NCBI RefSeq assembly: GCF_019749295.1 | Contig: NZ_JACWFG010000013.1 | Location: 124,001 to 188,000 of the forward strand | DNA: 64,000 nucleotides | Origin: Neobacillus niacini | GTDB lineage: Bacteria; Bacillota; Bacilli; Bacillales; Cytobacillaceae | Direction of reading: 5' to 3' | Shown: positions 38,755 to 46,879 of the stretch, one piece after another | How positions within the stretch are numbered: the stretch's first letter is position 1 | Layout: every line of letters begins with the position of its first letter | Position numbers and translations under genes: made by a program | Notes under the pieces: model-generated | Seen by the model: the letters and a program-made list of their open reading frames with translations, nothing else | Databases searched by the model: none | What the model was told of the DNA's origin: nothing

Positions 38755-39660
38755 TTACTGTTCTTCCTTACTTTCGTACCGGAAGTCACCTAATGTTTCA
38801 ATATCTCTCATGAACAGTTGTCCGTCCCCAAAGTTCAGGACTTCCATCGTCATGGTTGGGCGATTCATTTCCGTTTCCTTTCCATCCTTGAACAGCTTTT
38901 CATTCGTAAACACAATCAATTTGCGTTTATCGTCCCATTCCCATTTTCCGATAAAGGCATTATCCTTGGAAGGGTAGGCATCATTCCCGTATCCTTCATA
39001 TTTTCCATCTTCATACATTACAATCGAAGGCTTCGAGTCTTTAAAGCCCCATTTACCCACAAGTTCCTTGCCATCCTCCGAAATATTTTTACGGACGGCG
39101 TCACGGTCAATCCCTGCTGATTTATCAAGATTCTTCAAGTCCTCGGTTGTAATCGTGCCGTCACCCAGTGGGATTGGAGTTATCTCGGAGAGTTGGGCAA
39201 ACGCTTCACTCCAAATTGCACTGGCATCTGCAAAATATGTATCGGCTTTCTGCCACGTATCATTGTCCTGTTCAGCAAGCCCCTTGCGGTTGTAACTCAA
39301 TCCTTCATCATAAAGCTTAGCAGCTTCAAGATACATCATATGTATTTCTTCATATTGTGCTGGAGCTTTGATGGCCTTGTATTCATTTACAACATCCTGA
39401 ATCGTTTGAAGTTGATCGGCAATCTTTTTGTTCCGATCCTCTGAACTTTCCTCTGCTCCAATAAGCTGCATGTCCTTAAATCCATCATTCAGTTTCTGAT
39501 GCAGTTCCCCAATTTTTTTTGGATACTCTTCCATTGATACCTCAACAGCTTCAATTTTCGGCTGTTTATAGGTATCCGCTTCTGCAGACTTATCCACCGC
39601 GCTGCAGGCCGTCAAGACAGCCGCAGCCAGTAAACTAAGTGCAAGCAACCGTAACTTCAT
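38755..39660 (-). CDS. Lipoprotein of unknown function
   Basis: 301 residues. Signal with lipobox LTAC (Cys19). A helical region (about 45-170, EYPKKIGELHQKLNDGFKDM, PAQYEEIHMMYLEAAKLYDEG) is followed by a C-terminal beta-rich domain (about 195-301) with GKWGFKDSKPSIVMYEDGKYEGYG and GKWEWDDKRKLIVFTNE, resembling lipocalin-like GKW domains. Found in Bacillus as DUF3994-type lipoproteins, though I am not sure of the number. Located on the outer face of the membrane. Confidence 0.75.
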   Translation of the reverse strand: MKLRLLALSLLAAAVLTACSAVDKSAEADTYKQPKIEAVEVSMEEYPKKIGELHQKLNDGFKDMQLIGAEESSEDRNKKIADQLQTIQDVVNEYKAIKAPAQYEEIHMMYLEAAKLYDEGLSYNRKGLAEQDNDTWQKADTYFADASAIWSEAFAQLSEITPIPLGDGTITTEDLKNLDKSAGIDRDAVRKNISEDGKELVGKWGFKDSKPSIVMYEDGKYEGYGNDAYPSKDNAFIGKWEWDDKRKLIVFTNEKLFKDGKETEMNRPTMTMEVLNFGDGQLFMRDIETLGDFRYESKEEQ

Positions 39661-39904
39661 GTTTCCACCCCTTCAAATTAATCCCTTTTAATAATAGATA
39701 GATAGTATTTAAACTTCAAATAATAAATCGTTATTCTACTAAAATTAGGAATTAATGCCCGTATCCAATTACCTTTTAAGGGAAAGCCGACCTACGACCA
39801 TTGAACGTAAAACATCACTTCACACCATTACCAGAAAAATGAATATTTTCTACTCACGGCCATATTTTTAAAAGGTGACGAAAAACCAAAGAACGAGGAG
39901 TGAG

Positions 39905-41152
39905 ATGGTGAAAAAGAACTATGATGTGATTGTAACAGGGGCAAGATGTGCGGGTTCTTCACTGGCGATATACTTGGCCAGGGCAGGTTTTAAGGTGTTA
40001 TTGGTGGACAAGGCCACATTCCCAAGTGACACCTTGTCGACGAATACGTTTTTTAACAATACTACTGCATTGCTGAGGGAGCTAGGTGTTATAGAGGAAG
40101 TCTTAAAAACGAATGCAACACCCGTAAAGGCAATTAAGTTCCAATTTGAGGAGACCGTAATAGAAGGGCCAATTCCGATTGTTAACGGTGAGGACACATC
40201 CTACTGTATCCGAAGGACGTACCTGGATGATATTTTGCTCAGACAGGCCGGCTCACTGGAAAATGTTAAGGTTTTGCAGGGTTTTAGGGTAAACGAACTA
40301 GTTTATAATGGAGACCTCGTTGTTGGTGTTAGAGGAGAAGATAGATTCGGAGTAATGCAGGAGTTCACGGCATCACTAGTAGTTGGGGCGGATGGGAGGT
40401 ACTCAGTTGTTCGAAAGCTTGTGAAAAGCGAACAGAAAATCACCAGTCCTTCAACTGTTGCCATCTACTTTGGTTACTTTTCCAACATTCAGCACGACGG
40501 CGCAGCTAAATTCGAAGTTTATAAAAGAGGAGAGAACATGGCCATTCTTTTTCCGACCAATGACAACACCTATGTTGTTACAGTAAATTTTCCTCTTACA
40601 AATAAAAGGTTGCTAGAGGATTTCAAAAGTAACTCAGAGGGCAGCCTTCGACAGCTGTTGACAGATCAATTCCCAAACACAACAATCGGAGCAAGGCTGG
40701 AGTCAGCAACCCTAACAGAACCAATCAGAGGACTACATGAATATGAAAATTATTGGTACAAGGGAATGGGGAAAGGCTGGGCGCTTGTTGGGGATGCCCT
40801 CTGTTTTAAGGATCCTGCAATGGCACAGGGAATTCATGACGGAATTCGCGGAGCACAATTATTGGCCGAAACTCTAAATAGAAACAAAGAACGACTAAAA
40901 CAATGGGATCAAATCGCAGAAGAGTATCAACAAGCTATCGAAGCTGAATTCATGGTCCGTTTTCACATGGGTTGCGAACTCTCCAAAAATGAGCCCATCT
41001 CTGAACAACAGGATACTGTTAACAAACTAATCAGCAGCCATCCTGCAGTCATCGAGAAGTTTCTAGGAATCTATAACTATGCCAACGAACCGAGTGACTT
41101 TGAGGAAGAACTCATAAAGGTTATGGGAGCTGGTGCTGGTTCAAACGATTGA
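39905..41152 (+). CDS. FAD-dependent oxidoreductase (geranylgeranyl reductase / FAD_binding_3 type)
   Basis: 415 residues from ATG with GAGGAG ahead. The Rossmann motif YDVIVTGARCAGSSLAIYLARAGFKVLLVDK (6-36), the middle VVGADGRYSVVRK (GD-type motif) and WALVGDALCFKDPAMAQGIHDGIRGAQLLAE complete the FAD site. These belong to group A flavoprotein monooxygenases and related reductases. The substrate is not evident; the neighbourhood holds no pathway genes. Monocistronic. Confidence 0.85.
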   Translation: MVKKNYDVIVTGARCAGSSLAIYLARAGFKVLLVDKATFPSDTLSTNTFFNNTTALLRELGVIEEVLKTNATPVKAIKFQFEETVIEGPIPIVNGEDTSYCIRRTYLDDILLRQAGSLENVKVLQGFRVNELVYNGDLVVGVRGEDRFGVMQEFTASLVVGADGRYSVVRKLVKSEQKITSPSTVAIYFGYFSNIQHDGAAKFEVYKRGENMAILFPTNDNTYVVTVNFPLTNKRLLEDFKSNSEGSLRQLLTDQFPNTTIGARLESATLTEPIRGLHEYENYWYKGMGKGWALVGDALCFKDPAMAQGIHDGIRGAQLLAETLNRNKERLKQWDQIAEEYQQAIEAEFMVRFHMGCELSKNEPISEQQDTVNKLISSHPAVIEKFLGIYNYANEPSDFEEELIKVMGAGAGSND

Positions 41153-41229
41153 TAAATCTTAAGGCGTGTATAAAAATAACGGTACCGTGATGTTGGGGAG
41201 GTTTCACTACTGGAAAAAATTTTTTAAAA

Positions 41230-41272
41230 AAGAAGAAGCAGCAATTCGTTGAATTTGCTGCTTCTTTTCTAG
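41230..41272. terminator. Bidirectional terminator
   Basis: AAGAAGCAGCAATTC and GAATTTGCTGCTTCTT pair with one bulge around GTT; T-rich on the right and A-rich on the left. It serves the flavoprotein gene and the convergent transpeptidase gene. Confidence 0.75.
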
Positions 41273-41274
41273 TA

Positions 41275-42717
41275 TTAGTATATGATAACCGGATCATATT
41301 GGCTGAGATTATTATAAATGGAAGCCATTACGCTAGGTGGGACGTTGACACAGCCAGCAGAACCTGCTGTATTATAGGCATTGCTAGCCCAGTTTGAGCG
41401 CCAGCCTGCATCGTGAAACCCTTGCCCATCGTTCGTAAAAGGGGCCCAATAATTTACGGGCTGCTCATAACTTCCTTTACCGACCGCCGTGCCTCTTAGG
41501 ACGGATGGTGATTTTTTATAAAGGATATACCAAACACCCGGATGTGTATCTTCTCCCGTGCTGCGTTTTCCAGTTACGACATGGGTTGTAACGGCCAACT
41601 TTCCATTTTTATAAATCCAAATTCGCTGCTGGGCAAGCGATACTTCCGCATACGTGTCACCAATGCCATTATTGGTGGTTCTTTCATATCCGATTGGTGT
41701 CCAATCCCAGCCATTTCCATGAAGATTCGAAGCCTCAATCGAGGTTTCTCCTTTTTCAAACGCTTCCTGAATACGTAACGCTTCATTTTCAGGTTTTAAT
41801 GCCCATCCAAAGCCTTTGCCTTTTACCGATATGACCGAACCCGAATGGGTCTTAAAGGTGAAGTCTTTATTTAATGTGGATTGTGCATTGTTAATCTCCG
41901 TAATTTTATTCTGAATATTACTAGCTTCAATCGTAACCTGCATCTCACTCGACAAAGAGGCATTCAATATTAAATCGCTTGCTTTTAAAGAATATACTTT
42001 GTCCTGGACCTTATAGTCCACTGTATGCTGAAGGAATTCTTGTAGTTTTTTCTCTTGGTTCTTTACTACAGGACTATCCTTTTTGTTAGGCTGTATGTAT
42101 GAAGGGTTTAAATGTATTTCGCTGCTATATTTTTGTTTCTGATAATCCTTTAGTACACTAGAGACATCATACTTTTCACCATTTACACTTGGGATAATCA
42201 CGATTTTTCCTTGTTCCAAGCGAGCGTATGCATCTTGTGGGGCTTTTAGACCTTCATTCATGGTTTTTAACTTATCTTCTATCAAATTTGGCAGCGTTTC
42301 GCTTCGATACTGTTCCATTTCTTTTGGTATCAATGAATATTCTTTTTCCTTAGAGGATGGAAAAAACGTCCATTGGTTTTTCAATAATTTCTTTATACCA
42401 GTGAGATCTTTATCCGTAAACCCCATCGGCGTATCTTTTTCATCTAAAAGTGGCTGCTGCCCGATATAGACTGCATTTTTTAATTCAACAGATTGTAACT
42501 TTGTTAAGGCTTGATTTGCACTAAGTCCGCCGACTTTTATACTGTTGATCATCACATTCGCATTAAACTGAGTTGCTTGATAATAACTGATACCCCCAAG
42601 AATGAGTCCAATGACAATGATAATACCAATGGCAATCCATACTGGATACGATATCCTTTTAAATATATGGTCTGCCTTTTTATCACTTTCCTCCATTCTT
42701 GCATTTGCTGTGCTCAT
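41275..42717 (-). CDS. Membrane-anchored L,D-transpeptidase (YkuD) with PG-binding-4 domain
   Basis: 480 residues: short cytosolic N-terminus, one span (about 28-48), a long extracytoplasmic region with VMINSIKVGGLSANQALTKLQ (PG_binding_4 repeat) and the C-terminal YkuD domain (about 355-480). The active-site run HDAGWRSNWASN (His435) and GSAGCVNVPP (Cys456) fits the H-x14-17-S/T-x-G-C motif. It would make 3-3 or L,D cross-links in peptidoglycan. Similar to Ldt(fm)-type enzymes that allow beta-lactam-insensitive cross-linking. Monocistronic. Confidence 0.9.
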   Translation of the reverse strand: MSTANARMEESDKKADHIFKRISYPVWIAIGIIIVIGLILGGISYYQATQFNANVMINSIKVGGLSANQALTKLQSVELKNAVYIGQQPLLDEKDTPMGFTDKDLTGIKKLLKNQWTFFPSSKEKEYSLIPKEMEQYRSETLPNLIEDKLKTMNEGLKAPQDAYARLEQGKIVIIPSVNGEKYDVSSVLKDYQKQKYSSEIHLNPSYIQPNKKDSPVVKNQEKKLQEFLQHTVDYKVQDKVYSLKASDLILNASLSSEMQVTIEASNIQNKITEINNAQSTLNKDFTFKTHSGSVISVKGKGFGWALKPENEALRIQEAFEKGETSIEASNLHGNGWDWTPIGYERTTNNGIGDTYAEVSLAQQRIWIYKNGKLAVTTHVVTGKRSTGEDTHPGVWYILYKKSPSVLRGTAVGKGSYEQPVNYWAPFTNDGQGFHDAGWRSNWASNAYNTAGSAGCVNVPPSVMASIYNNLSQYDPVIIY

Positions 42718-43032
42718 AAAATATCCCCCTCCGTAACCTAGTAGCCATTCTTTAATGTTTTAGAACACTAAGTCAGCTACAATGCTTTCAAACTTTTGAA
42801 TATATAAATCTTTTTTATAAATACATTTTACTACTTTTGAAGTGTGAAAATTGTCAAAGTTTGTAAAACAATATTAAAATATTAAACTTTTGTCTTATAG
42901 TGGAGTTTTCTTAATTTAGGAAGACGGCATTAATATTTGGTATTATAGTAGAGAATAAGTATTAGAAAAGTATGAATAATTTAATTACTGATCATTATAC
43001 AATTAGCCAATCTGTTGTTTGGGGGGATTATT
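42718..43032. other. Intergenic region between divergent genes
   Basis: AT-rich, 315 bases, no ORF with a credible site. It should carry promoters for both the transpeptidase (minus) and the DUF2087 gene (plus); TATTAT near 42940 could be a -10 for the latter, without a good -35. A GGGGGG ribosome site lies at the right end. Confidence 0.5.
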
Positions 43033-43329
43033 ATGGTACTAGAAAAGTATAGAAACGACGTGCTAAATAATTTTGTTACTTCTGAAGGACGTCTGAAAAC
43101 GATTCCTTCACAATTAAAGAAAAAACTAATTATCTATGAATATTTGGTATGTAAATTGAACATGGGTGAAATATACACAGAAAAAGACCTCAATGAATAC
43201 ATCCAAAAATTTCATTTCGATTTTTGCACTATAAGACGGGAATTTATTGTAAATGGCTTTATGTCAAGAAATAACGGAATTTACAAGATAAATCCCAAAG
43301 AAACTTGGAAAAGATGGGATGATTTATAG
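43033..43329 (+). CDS. Stand-alone DUF2087 protein
   Basis: 98 residues from ATG with GGGGGGA ahead; an upstream TTG at 43015 is in that site. The DUF2087 domain is complete: FVTSEGRLKTIPSQLKKKLIIYEYLV, GEIYTEKDLNEYIQKFHFDFCTIRREFIVNGFMSRNNGIYKI. DUF2087 is a small wHTH-like domain thought to be regulatory. It lacks the N-terminal finger and LuxR-like part of the 254-aa DUF2087 protein at 29183-29947. A Nudix remnant follows. Confidence 0.85.
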   Translation: MVLEKYRNDVLNNFVTSEGRLKTIPSQLKKKLIIYEYLVCKLNMGEIYTEKDLNEYIQKFHFDFCTIRREFIVNGFMSRNNGIYKINPKETWKRWDDL

Positions 43330-43353
43330 AAGATCTGAAGAAGTCGGGCTGTA

Positions 43354-43437
43354 TTTAACTTGCCAGCAGGTGGAGTTGAACCTAATGAATTTGTTGTTGA
43401 AGCAGTCCGAAGAGCAGAACAGGAAGCAGCAATGTAG
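43354..43437 (+). pseudogene. Nudix hydrolase remnant
   Basis: An open piece FNLPAGGVEPNEFVVEAVRR followed by AEQEAAM and TAG. This is a degenerate Nudix box (GGVEPNE...REAxEEAG) with key Glu/Arg positions lost. The rest of the gene is missing. Confidence 0.55.
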
Positions 43438-43468
43438 AAGTCGGTCCTTTAGCCGAGGGGGGCAATAA

Positions 43469-43867
43469 ATGAAGAAAGCAATTTGGCTTGTGTTAATACT
43501 TGTAATACTTATATCAGGTTGTAGTTATAATCCTTCTGATGAGGATATTGTAGATATGCACGGTGAAATAACCAACCTTGAGAAGTTTATGAAATTTGTT
43601 GAGAATGTAAATCAAGGTACAGAAGATAAAATTAGAGTTGTAAGATATACAACTGAAGGGGACCCACTGTTGCACGACCTTAAATACGATGGGAAAATAA
43701 TCACTTCAACCACTGATACTACTAGAGATGAATTTGGTAATGGAAGTGTTAGTACCGCAACTTGCAAATCAATTGATGTTAAAGAAACTGATGAAAGTAC
43801 GGACTACACTTTATCAGGATGCGACAAAACGAATAGAGACAACAGTATTTTAATAATTTGGAATTGA
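43469..43867 (+). CDS. DUF4362 lipoprotein
   Basis: 132 residues. Lipoprotein signal ending LISGC (Cys19). The DUF4362 domain follows: DEDIVDMHGEITNLEKFMKFVENVNQG, KIRVVRYTTEGDPLLHDLKYDGK and TTDTTRDEFG. DUF4362 proteins are small Bacillus lipoproteins of unknown function. GAGGGGGG site ahead of ATG. It may have been part of a lipoprotein pair, since a remnant of another extracellular protein follows. Confidence 0.85.
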   Translation: MKKAIWLVLILVILISGCSYNPSDEDIVDMHGEITNLEKFMKFVENVNQGTEDKIRVVRYTTEGDPLLHDLKYDGKIITSTTDTTRDEFGNGSVSTATCKSIDVKETDESTDYTLSGCDKTNRDNSILIIWN

Positions 43868-43936
43868 AATCATACTAAAATGTGTATATAGAACTTTTTA
43901 CTAACTGAATCGTATTAAGGATAGATGAGAAAGTAG

Positions 43937-44107
43937 GGGGGGAAACCCGCAACACAACGTCAACAGCAAGCGTTCGAATATTTAAAGCAATTGGTCAACG
44001 ATGTCAATATTGCTATAAACGAAACCGCAACAGGTGAAGCCTTCGGCGTTTCAAACCAATTGGACGGTGAAAAAATTGAGGTACTACAATCCTTTATAAA
44101 TGAATAA
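43937..44107 (+). pseudogene. C-terminal remnant of an unidentified gene
   Basis: An open frame after a TAG at 43934 reads ATQRQQQAFEYLKQLVNDVN, then IAINETATGEAFGVSNQLDG and EKIEVLQSFINE to TAA. There is no start codon. Strong codon bias and a helical pattern indicate a true gene end. Not recognised. The 43868-44163 gap holds nothing else. Confidence 0.4.
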
Positions 44108-44163
44108 TTAATAGAATGCTTTCCACTTGGCCTTTTTTCATGGAGAGTGGGTAAAAGATATTA

Positions 44164-44391
44164 CTACTCTCCACCGTCGCCGTCATCAATTCCTTCTCCA
44201 CTACCTTCATTATCTGAATCGAAAAACTCATTGATTTTGGTTATAATCGTTGTTTCTGTGTGTTCATGATGGTTTTGATGTAAAAAGTCTCCTACGGAAA
44301 AACTTTCTATTATTTGTTCCTTGTCTCTTCGAATGAATAGTAAGATACAAAATATTAGTAACAGTAATATTAACAATATTAAAAATTCCAT
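44164..44391 (-). CDS. Small membrane protein with acidic Gly-rich tail
   Basis: 75 residues from ATG with AAGGGG ahead (an in-frame GTG 9 bases upstream is in that site). One span (2-21), a linker with HQNHHEHTE, and an acidic tail SDNEGSGEGIDDGDGGE. The tail recalls small Bacillus membrane proteins ending in Asp/Gly repeats. No family recognised. It lies in a group of small membrane-protein genes. Confidence 0.6.
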   Translation of the reverse strand: MEFLILLILLLLIFCILLFIRRDKEQIIESFSVGDFLHQNHHEHTETTIITKINEFFDSDNEGSGEGIDDGDGGE

Positions 44392-44600
44392 TAGATACAC
44401 CCCTTAAAAATACTATTCGAATTAGAAAAAAAAAGAACGGTATCATCCCGGTTAAAGTAGTGGGGCTGTAAATGCTGCCACTTGGGATTTTCTGTTCATT
44501 AGTCCTTCTAGCCAATTTTTTGGTCTGGCCTTTTTTCATTTTACGAAGTGCTTGGACTTTGAAAGATCATAAAGTATATAACAATAATTTCGTTCCCATT

Positions 44601-45092
44601 TTACTTTAATGAAATTTTACCATTATTTATTGTTCTTATCATTGCAATGATAGCTCTGCAAATTAACAGTTTTATCATAAGACTTATTAAGGAGTGATAC
44701 CAAGTCCATCCTTTTTTCCATTTAATTAGGTTAGTCTTCTTTGCAGCAATTGTCTCTATTATTGTTTGTGGTACAACAAAAGGTAAAAGTTTTAAAATAA
44801 TTCCAATTGGTTTGCTGTTCAATGTCCACTGATTATAATAAAGCAGCATTAACGGGTAATGGATATAATCAAATGGAAGGTGAATTTTATACTTTGGAAA
44901 AAGTTTTTTTGGGTATTTTAAATATCCTCTTGTTACTAAATATTCATCTGAAAAAAAATTACCGATGAAACTTACAAGGTATACAATAATCCAATCTTTA
45001 AATGAACGTTTCACTATGGCGAATGGTAATAAAATTAATCCAAGTAAAGTATTTATGACTAAGAAGTAATACGGATAATCTTTTTTTCTCAA
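44601..45092 (-). CDS. CBO0543-like integral membrane protein
   Basis: 163 residues from TTG with an excellent AGGAGGTG site. About five membrane spans. YLVTRGYLKYPKKLFPKYKIHLPFDYIHYPLMLLYYNQWTL resembles the CBO0543 family of sporulating Firmicutes, where short loops carry FP and DxxHYPL. Function unknown. Another membrane protein of similar size and style is at 46169-46657, on the same strand. Confidence 0.6.
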   Translation of the reverse strand: MRKKDYPYYFLVINTLLGLILLPFAIVKRSFKDWIIVYLVSFIGNFFSDEYLVTRGYLKYPKKLFPKYKIHLPFDYIHYPLMLLYYNQWTLNSKPIGIILKLLPFVVPQTIIETIAAKKTNLIKWKKGWTWYHSLISLMIKLLICRAIIAMIRTINNGKISLK

Positions 45093-45326
45093 CTTTCACA
45101 CCTCCTGTTATTATGATTTGTTCAATTAAAACTTTTATGTGAAAAATCTTTAATATCTTCAACTAATGGGACCATAATTGGTGCCTTTTTTGAGTTCTAA
45201 AGATGTTATGAAATAAAATATACTATTTTTTATAAAATAGGTTAATAGTTTAGAACTTGTCCAACTATATCAGCATAACATGTTGGTGTAAGAGCTCTTT
45301 CAATAAGGTTGAAAGGGGGGAAATAG

Positions 45327-45455
45327 ATGTCTATCAATCTAGTTACAGTAGTTCTTGTGCTGCTTCTCTTAGTAGCCCTGCTTGTTGCAGTTTTACTTGG
45401 CACTCCAGAACAACAACAAATCATTATTGCTGCTATTAATGCATTGCTTGGTTAA
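45327..45455 (+). CDS. 42-aa hydrophobic membrane peptide
   Basis: ATG with GAAAGGGGGG ahead. The 42 residues are one long membrane helix (LVTVVLVLLLLVALLVAVLLG, residues 5-25) followed by TPEQQQIIIAAINALLG, a short amphipathic helix. This is like small single-pass peptides of Bacillus with unknown or regulatory roles, but toxins of type I are also like this; no antisense RNA gene could be seen. A terminator follows at 45484. Confidence 0.65.
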   Translation: MSINLVTVVLVLLLLVALLVAVLLGTPEQQQIIIAAINALLG

Positions 45456-45483
45456 TATAATGTAGCAATATAGTTCCCCTCAG

Positions 45484-45548
45484 TAACAAGGACCCCTTTA
45501 ATATCACTGCCTAATATAGTAGTGGGTATTATTGGGGGTTTCTTTTTT
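45484..45548 (+). terminator. Imperfect terminator after the 42-aa gene
   Basis: ACCCCTTTAATATCACT and AGTGGGTATTATTGGGGGT pair imperfectly, followed by TTCTTTTTT. Confidence 0.5.
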
Positions 45549-45703
45549 AATGGATTATTTATTATTATAATATATGGTTTTAACCCATTTTTTGGTCTTA
45601 TGGTTTTTAGCAAACACACATGTGTCATTTTTTCATAGTATGTAACAGCATAGGACAAGAATCCGTTCTGTTATTCTAAGATAAAAAAGGTGGAGTTTAT
45701 TAC

Positions 45704-46048
45704 ATGACGAATGAAAACGAATCCAAATCAGAGGTTAATAACCCTCTGATAGATAATAAATCTATAGATTTAAGTGGGATCATGAATATTGCAGGTTCAT
45801 TACTTAAAAATCCAGAAGTATTGAATACTGTTTCAGATGTAATGAAACTTACTAATAACGTTCAAGAGACCACAAAGAAACCAGAAGAACTTCAGGAAAA
45901 TACAATTCTAGTACTGCAGAAACAAATAACAGAAATGAATCAACAAATAATCGACTTACAAAATCAAATAAGTAAATATAATGAGGAACTAAGAGAATTG
46001 ATTTTAAAAATGCAAAGCTCCCTTGAAAAGCGAAAGTGGTGGTTCTAA
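45704..46048 (+). CDS. Coiled-coil protein of unknown function
   Basis: 114 residues. The N-terminal half is polar with SGIMNIAGSLLKNPEVLNTVSDVMKLTNNVQ, a helix pattern seen in small spore-associated Bacillus proteins. The C-terminal half (about 64-110) is a coiled coil (ENTILVLQKQITEMNQQII, LQNQISKYNEELRELILKM), ending KRKWWF, an aromatic tip that could touch a membrane. AAGGTGGAG site. Role unknown. Confidence 0.65.
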   Translation: MTNENESKSEVNNPLIDNKSIDLSGIMNIAGSLLKNPEVLNTVSDVMKLTNNVQETTKKPEELQENTILVLQKQITEMNQQIIDLQNQISKYNEELRELILKMQSSLEKRKWWF

Positions 46049-46168
46049 TTTCAAGGGATTCACGTATGGAAAAGTGTGCAACTATATAATATCAGCGGTC
46101 TTTTGTTATACGTGTGTAAGAATGAGATAAAGCCGCCTATACCTGGGCAGCTTATTTAGAAAAAGCGT

Positions 46169-46657
46169 TCATATTTTGAATGCTTTTTTCTTGGTCATTT
46201 TTGTAAATACTGAATATGGCTTATCCAAAAACGTTTGGTAACCATATAACAATAAAGACTCAAACATTGTAAGTATGAGATGATGTAGTCCTGTGAATTT
46301 TACATATTTTAAATAGTTTGCTCTCTCAAGTAAAGGTATTATTCCAAAGCCATATTGCAGGTTATTTAGTAGGTTTATTAATAAATACAACCCAAACCTA
46401 CCGTAAGATAAGTGGAATATCCATAAGTTTCCTACAGCAAAAGGCCCTAGAACAAGAGCTAAATGGTTCCACATTCTTTTTCTTGAGATGCCTGTTTCCT
46501 CCCAGAAATGATAATGAGTACCTATGAGTACATTGGTTACCGTAAAAAGACCTGCAAGAACTGTAACTGGCAGGTACCTCTTCAATGATTTCTTCGGTAA
46601 AAGGCATACTGTGGTCCAGCTTAAAACACAACCTATCCTAATAAGAAGATTTAACAT
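46169..46657 (-). CDS. Integral membrane protein of a Bacillus family of unknown function
   Basis: 162 residues, four or five membrane spans. CVLSWTTVCLLPKKSLKRYLPVTVLAGLF, the ETGISRKRMWNHLALVLGPFAVGNLWIFHLSYGRFGLYLLINLL run and FTGLHHLILTMFESLLLYGYQ are features I recall from uncharacterised Bacillus membrane proteins. Start ATG with AGAGGTC upstream. Related in size and position to the CBO0543-like gene at 44601. No known role. Confidence 0.65.
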   Translation of the reverse strand: MLNLLIRIGCVLSWTTVCLLPKKSLKRYLPVTVLAGLFTVTNVLIGTHYHFWEETGISRKRMWNHLALVLGPFAVGNLWIFHLSYGRFGLYLLINLLNNLQYGFGIIPLLERANYLKYVKFTGLHHLILTMFESLLLYGYQTFLDKPYSVFTKMTKKKAFKI

Positions 46658-46879
46658 ATCCGACCTCTGTTTCCTTTTCCCTTAGATTTTGTAAAAGTTC
46701 AGGAAATATGCATTGATTCGAATTAGAATCAATTTGAAATAGATTTTTGAAATAGCCATGGTAAGGGAAAAATTTTTTGGGGGAATGATTAAACCTTCGT
46801 AATCATAAAAAACATTAGAGGTGTAATTGAAACTCTACTGTTTTTTAATCCTTTCAAAATGATGGCAGGAGAGGGTGGA

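Noticed and set aside
44264-44539. Minus-strand ORF of 91 codons starting MKKGQTKKLARRT
   Set aside because: It overlaps the small acidic-tail membrane gene in another frame, and its C-terminal half is a shadow. The first 35 codons could be a remnant, but evidence is thin.
45327-45455. Type I toxin-antitoxin call for the 42-aa peptide
   Set aside because: The peptide looks suitable, but no convergent antisense RNA promoter/terminator pair could be identified.
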